Source of the DNA: Heterobilharzia americana
Taxonomy: Eukaryota; Platyhelminthes; Trematoda; Strigeidida; Schistosomatidae
Assembly: GCA_944470555.2 (NCBI GenBank)
Contig: OX104128.1
Coordinates: 60,891,257-60,955,256, forward strand
Length of the DNA: 64,000 bases
Direction: 5' to 3'
Shown here piece by piece: positions 56,425-64,000 of the stretch. Within the stretch, counting starts at the first letter, position 1, and each line of letters begins with the position of its first letter. The notes beneath the pieces are model-generated. The model worked only from the letters and a program-made list of their open reading frames with translations. It was not told the DNA's origin and searched no databases. A program made the translations under genes and the position numbers.

Positions 56425-57140
56425 TAAAATGGTGGAGAATATTTGTAGCTCAGGTGGATGGTCTTGGTTGTATTATGCTGTGTGAGCTGGGTTGTTTAGT
56501 CGTGGAGCTTTCATCGCCTTGCTGGACGACATCCCCATCACTAACTTTAGTATGAAGTGAACTGTCAGTATCTCTCCTTGAGAAGTTTAGTATCCAACAA
56601 CCAAAGATGACAAACCGAATATCATTTACAAAATCAGTTGAAATAACTGTAGTCAAGACTGCATTCGACAAAGTGGTCGCACCCTAAGCTTTAGTCTACA
56701 TGAACACCGATTGACTGTTCAACGTCATAACATTTCATCTCTCATTTCAATGCACGTTTATAACTATGGACATCAATTCAATTTTGACAATGCAGGAATC
56801 TTGGACAGAGGAAACACTAAGAGTACCAGAGAATTCTTAGAAACTTGCATTCAAGTCAGTCAGCAATCAATAGATGTAAAGACATAGACCCAATCTATCA
56901 ACGAATAAGGTCAGAGGTCAAGCAGAGGAACAGTCTACAGGAAAATTTATGCAGTCAATGACACAACAATCAAAGGAAACAACCAATCATGAACCATTTG
57001 GTCAGGGCAAGCTACTAAACTGTATCACTCTTGGCGATACATTGACAGTTCACTTCATACTGAAGTTAGTGCTGATGATGTCATCTAGCAAAATGATGAA
57101 AGCTTCATGATTAAACGACCCAGCTCAGAGAAAACAATGC
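56425..57140 (+). mobile_element. PLE 3' fragment with inverted terminal copy at its 5' side
   Basis: Plus strand 56700-56900 encodes HEHRLTVQRHNISSLISMHV and YGHQFNFDNAGILDRG, the C-terminal part of the PLE GIY-YIG endonuclease domain. It is followed by a 3' block with a hammerhead (57064-57118). At the 5' side, 56456-56590 is the same 3' block in inverse orientation (GCTTTCATCGCC, GACGACATCCCCATCACTAA). The unit begins AAAATGGTGGAGAATATTTG, as does the copy at 58419. Confidence 0.72.
57064..57118 (+). ncRNA. Hammerhead ribozyme motif of a Penelope-like element
   Basis: First core segment CTGATGA (57072-57078), stem II GTCAT (57080-57084) with ATGAT (57093-57097), and second core segment GAAA (57098-57101). 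PLE-borne hammerheads of this layout are known in invertebrate genomes. Five more related blocks in the window (27.5, 30.6, 56.5 and 58.5 kb and the inverse arms) have lost the first core C. Stem I and the cleavage triplet are not clear to me, so activity is unproven. Confidence 0.6.
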
Positions 57141-58418
57141 AACCAGTAAAACAAATTATTGTTATTCACTAACTGGTTGATCATTTTTATCGTCTTAACT
57201 CTGTTGTTTACAGGATTTTTGTCAAGTTTCTACATGAGTATGAGAAATAACAAATTAGAGTGTACGATGAGAAAATTCTTTCCACAAAGCAATAGAAAGA
57301 TGTACCTTAACTTGTCTGAATAGCGTAATGTAACAGACTAGTAGATTTGGAACAATATGATCATAGATTTATAAGGAAAGACAAGTGGTTTTAAAAAGTA
57401 ATCGATAGAAACTAAATGGTCAGTTTGTCAGTTTAAAGGTAAAATGATAGATGAAAAGGGAATACATGACACTAACCACAGTCGATTTTAAGGTAAGTTA
57501 CTAAGAGTGGTCTAAAGTACTTGCAAATTGTTTTTCAATGCATAAAAGCTATTTAAACTCCTTTATAGTTAGGGCTTTAAAATACGTAAGTATATATCCC
57601 CTAATCGCTTTGTAATCAGGTTGAAAAGGAACATACAGGTCAACCTTGTGACTTCTTTCCATGGTATGTTTAACTAAAGACAAAGTTGGAGAAATGTTGT
57701 CTAGGTCAGTGGAATCGTTTGATTTGATTGGTTGTTGCAGTCACTGATGGCATCATCAATTCACACAACTGTTTCGTCTGTCCTGTCCGAAGTATTTGTG
57801 ATGTGTCGCACGATATTCCTAAACTCTTTCAATTCTTTTGGACTTAAGACCAAATATCTGCAATAAGTTGGATAAATCATTTGATGACAAGAACCGCATA
57901 AGATTCATGCCTATTCGTCCAGATAAATATATAATTAACCTATCTTTTGTATTACTATTCACTTACGAGAAGGAAGCCAAACCACTCCAACTCAAATTTT
58001 CTGTTCCTCAGGTACGAGTTCCAGATCTAGTAATCCAATCAACAATTTGAAAATCTATACGACCAACTTCAATCTCTTGTTCCGACGTCTGTTGATGATA
58101 AAGGCCGTTTGAAAGCTAAGTTAATAAATATGCCTTTTCAGTGCTGTTGAGTTAGTCCTAAACAAAAGAGTATTTTGACGTATGGTCACTTTCAATCAGC
58201 AAAAGAACTGAAGGATAACACTGATATCATTATTTCAGACTGAATGAAGTTTCAGGTGTTATTGTCAAGGACAGAAAAGAGTATAGAAGTGAAATACCAT
58301 CCATTCTTAAAGATGAAATGATATTTAGAAAAACCGTGTGAACTCTGCAAGGGTAACTAACAGTCAATTCAGTGAAACTTCTCTTGATAAATACCTATAA
58401 GTAAAATTCAGTTCTGAA

Positions 58419-59620
58419 ATGGTGGAGAATATTTGTAGCTCAGTTGAATCATCTTGGTTGAACTGTGTTTTCTGAGCTGACTGGTTTACTCGTGAAGTTT
58501 TCATTGTCTTTCTAAACAACGTCATCAAAATAACTTCAATATGAGGTTCAACTCATTAAAACCCATAAAATTCTAACTTAAACTTTTACGGCCTTTAGAA
58601 CATCTACAAGTCTAGTGATGCGTACTTCACTAGCTTGCTCATTAGTTGGCGGAGTTATAATATGTCAATAAATCCTTAGTAGAAATATTAACTTGCCCAT
58701 TCCCCTTTCCTACCATAAGAGGCTTCTTTCTCTGTGTATATTCGAGGGTGAAAAATTCCGCCAGATCGATAGTGCGGTCATGGGAAGCCCATTAGGCCGC
58801 TTGCTAGCAGATATGTGTACGTCATATATCGAGAATCTGTCTTGCAAAAAATAGGTAGACAACTTTATAATCACACTTGATAAGCCGGAATGTGCTCTTT
58901 CGATTCTCAATCGAACAAATAAAGCTCACGGTAGAATATCCTTACCATGTGTGGAGGAAAAAGAATACTGACTATAATTCTTAGACGTTCTCATAACTCA
59001 CCTACAAGATGGGTCAATAAAACGTCTCATCTATTGGAAATCCACATTGATAAGACAGTCCCCTGATTATTGTAGTTTCTGTCCCATTCAGAATAATCGG
59101 ATACTAATATGGCGTTCTTTTCAACCAGACTGAAAGAATTTGCTCAAACGACACTTTAGGGGAAGAAACCCTAAGGTCATTAAAGTATTATTAGACAACA
59201 TTTATCCACTGAAATTTATTAGTCATAATAGAAATGCTGCACAAAGAAGATCTATTGTTCAGTTATTTCCAAAGAATGATGTCTGTATCACGCCACTATC
59301 TGTGAACAATTCAAAGAGTTTGACAACCGAACAAAGACTTAAGATAGGCATCTGGATAGTATACTTAGCGGTAAAATTCAGCATCATGGAGAAAACAAAA
59401 CTTGTGGACTCCTGTATACCCTCGCAGCATTTGAACGATGGGGTCACATCTAGTTGCGTTTTTCAGTTAACGTTCATGTATGGTCACACACACACATACA
59501 CATACGGAACATCCGTCGATCCATGTAATTACTTAGAGGTTGTATACTTGGTATCTACCAAGGGTCTTTCAAAACTCTTCTCTTTGAACAAATCTAACTT
59601 ATTGTGCAACCGGTAAACAA
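58419..59620 (+). mobile_element. PLE fragment: inverted terminal block followed by RT remnant
   Basis: 58432-58550 is the PLE hammerhead-bearing 3' block in inverse orientation (GTTTTCATTGTCTTTCTAAA). Coding remnants on the plus strand follow. FRQIDSAVMGSPLGRLLADM (58756-58815) is the RT catalytic-region motif A-M-G-S-P-L-G-x-L-L-A-D. Then FLDVLI near 58976, and LLDNIYPLKFISHNRN at 59194-59240. A 158-codon open frame at 59140-59616 carries the C-terminal part. Stops and shifts break it. Confidence 0.72.
59488..59510. repeat. Short (CA)n tract within PLE remnant
   Basis: CACACACACACATACACATA interrupts the region where the PLE CG-x-x-YIG motif would be expected. Confidence 0.7.
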
Positions 59621-60124
59621 GCTTCCAATTGGATGAATTCTTTTTCGAAACCAAGAAAACAGTGACAAAGTTTCATCAGTACGACGTTTTTTAATTACTA
59701 AGAATGTCACTTACAGCTGAAGTTCATTAGGAATTCGATTCCACCGTTTAACCTAGAGAGCAGAAAGCACTTAGTTAAAATTTGTACTTTTCTTCTTTTT
59801 CAGTAAAGTTAGAAAACCGTTTTGAGAAGAAGTTTGATGATCTAGAGTGACTTTAAAGACTACCCTGACAACAAGTCAAATGACCAATCAGGCTTTCATA
59901 TTTCTTCTGGTAAAGCATCTTCCCATAAACCAGATTTAGGGTTTACACACTTTTTGTTTAACCAAACCTCACGAAGAACAAGTGAAATCAAAGAGATGTT
60001 CATTATGCTTTAATAAATCATTTATACATATGATTGTGATGAAATATGCATAACACAAAAAGTTACACACGGCACATGGCTTGGATTTGGGAAGTAATAG
60101 TGATATTTGGTATATTAGTAATAA

Positions 60125-60300
60125 AATGGATACTGGATAGTAGAGGAACCAAGAAGGAGCATTTTGTCCTGCTTGAGACTCGTCAGCTAGATGTACCTAC
60201 TTCTCAGTGGGCGATATTGTTCCCACCAGGGCTCGAACCCGAGACTGATCACTTCGAATATCAAAGCGTTATCCACTAGACCACCTAGTTACTAGAGTAA
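60125..60300 (-). mobile_element. Sm-alpha-type SINE with clear tRNA head and hammerhead
   Basis: Minus strand: GGTGGTCTAGTGGATAACGC (box A) and CTCGGGTTCGAGCCCTGG (perfect box B), then TGGGAACAATATCGCCCACT, then the hammerhead at 60136-60200. Best tRNA-derived head of this family in the window. Confidence 0.75.
60136..60200 (-). ncRNA. Hammerhead ribozyme (Sm-alpha type), G12 lost
   Basis: Minus strand: GTAGGTACATCTAG, core CTGACGAG intact, stem II GTC...GAC, then AAAA where GAAA is required (G12 to A), then CCTTC before TTGG. G12 is the general base in the hammerhead, so the copy is probably inactive. Confidence 0.7.
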
Positions 60301-60979
60301 CAGCATTGTGAAGGTGTTTTACACAGTTTTAGGTGTTAGTTAAGCATCATATATTTTTTGCTTGGTAATAAGTTTACGGTAAACATCACTTATCCAAATA
60401 GTTGGGATAATAGTAGTTAAAGCTAAATAAGAGATTTCGTAAAAAATTCAGGTTGAAATAGCTGCAGTTTTTAACTATTACTATTACATAAGTGTGTTAT
60501 CTGTTAAGCGAGCAGATATAAAATAGCAGTAGGCAAAACCATCTGAAGAATCACTGAAAAATATGCAGCATGCTTTCATTTTAGATTACAGTTTCTCAAC
60601 ACTACCTGCCTTCAGCTCCACAGATCACAGTTTACAGAAAGATCTAACAAACCTAGAAGGGAGCTTCTTTAGGGTTCAATAATAGCCAACCAACTCTTAT
60701 ATTTTGCTTTGTGATGGTTCCAAGTCTGCAAAAAGAAGATTTAGTACGGAGTGGTGACTGAATGTGGAATGAAAATATGAGTTGCCACAGGATCGAAACG
60801 CTTGTCTTAGCTATTAGAGCATCTGAAAGCCACTGGTTGAAATCCTGTAGCGACCAAAGTCATATTTTTACCTTAAGTCATCACCCAGTAATAATAATAA
60901 TACCAATCGATCAAACGATGGCTACCTCATATAGTCTCATCAGCTAACTTTCAGTTGATCAGATCCCTCAGAGTCGCCA

Positions 60980-61200
60980 GAATTATTGTTTGAGTATTGA
61001 TGTTTTACCTTTTTTACCACTGAGGGTTTGTGGTGGGGTTGGAGATTGAAGGTCAAGTTTGTTACATATTATGTGATGTAAACGGCTAACTCTCTTAAAA
61101 GCTGAGTTGATATACAATCAGTGATGCACTCTAGATGTCTGATGACGTGATGAAAATATGCGGTTGTGCGTAAGATCAGTTGCATCGAAGTGATAAGACG
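60980..61200 (+). repeat. Partner of the repeat at 51330-51540
   Basis: GAGATTGAAGGTCAAG, AGCTGAGTTGATATACAATC and CTGATGACGTGATGAAAATA in the same order as the reverse complement of 51330-51540. Confidence 0.6.
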
Positions 61201-61468
61201 TACAGCGAACATGAGTAACTATGAATAAGTGTTGTGAATAGGTTTACAGCTGCAATTGTTCACTAATTTTTGCAATCGGTCAGGGGATGATGGTTTGCGA
61301 TGAAGTAGATATACTGAGTGAAATAATACTGAGATATACGGTGTTCCATGTTGAATAACTGTAACAGATTAAGTACATCCAGTTCGACGGTATGCGTAAA
61401 CCTTGAACAACAAAACATTTTCCAATGAATGTATTTAATCGAATTCTCTATTTTCGCACATTTTAAAG

Positions 61469-61660
61469 ATGTTTTCAAACTAACAACAAAACAAAGAAGA
61501 AACTTTATGACAGATGGAAATATAGATGCACAAAAATACGGCACATTACTATACCGAGGATACTTTTATCGAATTGCAGATTTTTGTACGGGACGAATGA
61601 ACTACTGCCACCAAAATTACGCTCAATTTTTTTCATTCATTCCTCAGTTCACACCAGACA
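61469..61660 (+). CDS. Candidate exon of an unidentified gene (first of two)
   Basis: Open plus-strand segment with a possible acceptor (cattttaaag) and donor CAGACA|gtaatg. Reads DVFKLTTKQRRNFMTDGNID, then KYGTLLYRGYFYRIADFC, then MNYCHQNYAQFFSFIPQF. The composition looks like real protein (aromatic and Cys-rich, no low complexity). The frame alone stays open to a stop at 61692. I do not recognise the family. It leaves phase 1, which fits the acceptor of the segment at 62843. Confidence 0.3.
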
Positions 61661-61879
61661 GTAATGTAACACCACCTATATGTTTCAAATAACCGCCCTT
61701 GATACTGTGGTTATCATTAACACTTATTACATGCAATAATTATTTAGCCGAAAAATATTTTACAAGGAATCAGTCTATTGAAATATTATATGCTGAGAAT
61801 TCCAAACTGTATCACGCATCTTGTTTGGATAAAGTGATTATTGTTCTTACTGATTACTGAAGAGCGACTAATTTCATGT

Positions 61880-62395
61880 TGTTTAATCCTAAGTGCTGAC
61901 CGAATTCAATCTAGCATTTTCCATGTGGTAACCAACCTATGAGACTAACCATTTTGATTCATTTTGATTGATTCCAGTTGGGTGAAGGCAATCGGCAGGA
62001 AGCCCTGGACCTAGGTTTCATGCTTGCTGATACTCATCAGCTGACTGTCTGTATCCAACTAACATCCATCGGAGCGCACCACAATGGTAAGCTTCCTAGC
62101 TTGATGGCCACAATGTAAAGTGATTGGAGGATTTCGGTCTGCATTTAGGGCTTGTCTGTTCTCCATGGACCAATCACTGCATCTAATGTCGTCCTACAGG
62201 AGATCAGTCCCAGCCCAAATAGCTCACTGGTGACATAGCTGACTGCAACACTGGTTGGTTTGAATCTCTGAGAGGACATCACTTCCGTCGAGACTGCAGA
62301 TATCCCTTTCTGAAAAGTGCAGACAAGCATGTCCAGAACTTTCTGCCGATTGCCTCCAACCATTTGACATCCAGTAATAGACTACAAGAAGAAAT
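61880..62395. repeat. Dispersed unclassified repeat, member 4 (longest)
   Basis: About 500 bp including GGAAGCCCTGGACCTAGGTT, ACTCATCAGCTGACTGTCTG and GTGCTGACCGAATTCAATC, shared in pieces with 42.5, 44.0 and 55.6 kb. No conserved coding found. Confidence 0.5.
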
Positions 62396-62842
62396 GTTTT
62401 GGTGTGTTTCATGTTTATTGACAGTGAGCAGCAATACCTTTTTATTACATCGATGAAAGTGAAATGTCTATTAGAAGTGTATTTTATATTCGCAGTTTAT
62501 TGATGAATAGATAAGTAAACCACCGTAAAATGAATATTTTGGTAATTCAGTAAGACCGGATGACATAATGTAATCAGTATGGAATTATTTCTAATAATAA
62601 TATTCCCTATTAATATCCACTACTAATAACCATGTAAGCAAATATCGTTTCTACTTCTATAACAGCTGCGACGCCAGTGGTACTAAGTGATAATTGATAC
62701 AAAGTCATGCAACACTGTCTTCATAAGCAAAGAAAAATCCATTACTCTTTATTCAAAACATTTATTTAGTAAGTCTATGCAATTCCGAACAAGATTTAAT
62801 GGGAAACGGTGAATTCTATTGAATCATGGAAGAAGATATAAG

Positions 62843-63137
62843 CTTATCAATATTACCACCATGGCACTGAAGAAATAGCTAGTAAATTAATTTTTGATAT
62901 AAGAATGGTATATTCAACATCGGACATTGCAAATCTTCAGATGTCTTCCTTAGGTACAGTGGATAATCTTTCAATTAAAATAATATTTTCTTATTGGACA
63001 CTCTTACGTTCTCTGTTTTCAATTACTATGATTTTACCTTTGCATTTAATTTGTCAAACATTTCAACATTTCTGTATAACCTTGACCAATAGAAAAGCTA
63101 AGCATTTCTGCTTTAAAGATGAAAACATTTTTTATTT
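62843..63137 (+). CDS. Candidate exon of an unidentified membrane protein (second of two)
   Basis: Open segment after a weak acceptor (gatataag), ending at a strong donor TATTT|gtaagt. Reads YQYYHHGTEEIASKLIFDIR, MVYSTSDIANLQMSSLGTVD, then a hydrophobic region (IIFSYWTLLRSLFSITMILP, LHLICQTF) that could be one or two membrane helices. Enters in phase 1, matching the segment at 61469-61660, and leaves in phase 2. Family not recognised. An alternative is a stand-alone small ORF from the ATG at 62905 to 63141. Confidence 0.3.
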
Positions 63138-64000
63138 GTAAGTATAGAAAGTGATTATATTTATTCCAGAATAGGTTGCATTTCTTAAAAAATAAGTTCA
63201 TATGTTGAAGTTTTTGTCCTACAAAACCATTTAAAATCTTTATGAATACTGTAGTTATTCAACTGAATATGGATACCATGCTGCAAAAACTATCTTAACA
63301 ATACTTAAAACATTTCTCGCTAATAAACAAAATAATGACAATAAAAATAATACTGGACTTAGTAACCCTGTACACATTCATGCAGTAGGGGATAAGCCAC
63401 ACTTATTGTATTTGAGGGATAATGACACTGTTTGGTTACCCAAACGTTGGTTGGTACTGCGGAGTTTGAACTCGTGGCTCATTGATTGAAAGTCATCTCC
63501 GTAAATTAATGAGCTGAAGCTCCACATATAAACAGATCGAGTTCATTCAGTCCTTTGAAAGCTATGAAAAGTTAAACGTTTGGTGTTAGATGGTGGGAAT
63601 CAGTCACGGTATACTCGATTGACCTATGTTTCATGGTTGCCGAATTTATCAACATGGTGTATCTGCAACCATAAAGAACCTATGTTTACTTCGTTATCTG
63701 AAACGGTATTACTAGATGATGAAGCCAGAGGCTTACCTATTAGGCTATTCAGGCCACAAATGACACTCTACGGGACTGAATCACGTATATAAATCGGTCA
63801 TCAGTGGGCGACCAAAGTAGGTATCTATTCCTTATTGTTAGAATTGATCAAAGTATCTCAATCATGTTAACACTAAGCATTAAAATTTGATGTGCTTCAG
63901 AATTCATTAGACTAGCAGGATTCCTACAATTCTACTACAAAACATCATGGATATGGTTAGCAGTAAATAAGTTGCAATTAATACGTGCTGTTTTTGGTTT
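63138..64000. other. Right end of the window
   Basis: AT-rich, with a tRNA-like box B (minus strand, CCACGAGTTCAAACTCCGC near 63457-63475) and the dispersed repeat at 63570-63830. A next exon for the candidate gene at 62843 was not found. Confidence 0.4.
63570..63830. repeat. Dispersed repeat shared with 55920-56130
   Basis: TCGATTGACC...CAACATGGTGTATCTGCAA parallels TCGATCGACC...CAACAAGGTGTATTTGTAA near 55950-56015, continuing with similar spacing for about 150 bp. The open frame inside is therefore part of a repeat, not a gene. Confidence 0.5.

Larger units (their letters stand above)
52825..61468. other. Upstream flank of the protease gene: repeats
   Basis: Dominated by an inverted Sm-alpha pair (53400-53675), RTE (54340-54955), dispersed repeats, and two PLE remnants (56425-57140, 58419-59620). 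No host gene recognised. 57150-58400 holds nothing I can name. Confidence 0.5.

Noticed and set aside
58756..58815. A host RT or telomerase gene
   Set aside because: The AVMGSPLG motif and following blocks match Penelope-like elements, and the frame is broken.
60203..60300. A functional tRNA gene with perfect box B
   Set aside because: It is followed directly by Sm-alpha SINE body and hammerhead and lacks a clean acceptor stem, so it is a retroposon head.
61120..61170. Hammerhead motif (CTGATGACGTGATGAAAA)
   Set aside because: Core-like words are present, but no stem II can form between them and stem I is missing.
63580..63792. A 70-codon plus-strand open frame as a gene
   Set aside because: The DNA is a dispersed repeat shared with 55920-56130, where the frame is not conserved.

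Overview
The window looks like part of a blood-fluke genome (genus Schistosoma; species not resolved). The base composition is AT-rich and most of the DNA is degenerate retroelement. The repeat set is characteristic: tRNA-headed SINE-like retroposons that carry hammerhead ribozymes (the Sm-alpha type), RTE-clade (SR2-like) non-LTR elements with (AAT)n-like tails, and Penelope-like elements (PLEs) with their own hammerhead motif. I see no bacterial-style gene organisation, rRNA or CRISPR.

The only gene I can build with confidence runs on the minus strand for about 49 kb, from a start codon at 52712 to about 3308 or 3242. It encodes a secreted astacin-family (M12A) zinc metalloprotease. Nine exons join in compatible splice phases: 52514-52712 (signal peptide, start of catalytic domain), 47136-47277, 42119-42191, 24898-25101 (zinc motif HELLHALGVMHE), 20738-20870 (end of catalytic domain), 15896-15973 (small Cys-rich module), 14636-14808 (first ShKT domain), 7290-7705 (ShKT 2, 3 and half of 4), and 3308-3988 (rest of ShKT 4, ShKT 5, ShKT 6 and a Ser/Thr-rich tail). 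The catalytic zinc motif is complete, but the Met-turn reads SISLY instead of the near-invariant S-I/V-M-H-Y. There is no FxGD-type prodomain. The first ShKT exon has a one-base frame break at a 5-base A run (14740-14744), although the splice phases on both sides fit an unbroken ancestral frame.

The introns are packed with mobile DNA. There are RTE copies at about 6.2-6.6, 21.6-23.0, 29.2-30.3, 34.5-37.7 (nearly full length), 41.3-41.6, 51.6-52.4 (twin-primed palindrome) and 54.3-55.0 kb. PLE fragments lie at about 28.7, 30.6, 32.8, 56.4-57.1 and 58.4-59.6 kb. Three copies of one palindromic foldback family lie at about 9.2, 19.3-19.9 and 49.7-49.9 kb. Two SINE families with hammerhead cores and a third without one are scattered throughout.

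Upstream of the protease (53-64 kb) the DNA is mostly repeats. A pair of plus-strand open segments at 61469-61660 and 62843-63137 join in phase and may be exons of an unidentified gene. I could not run searches, so all family assignments rest on motifs read by eye.
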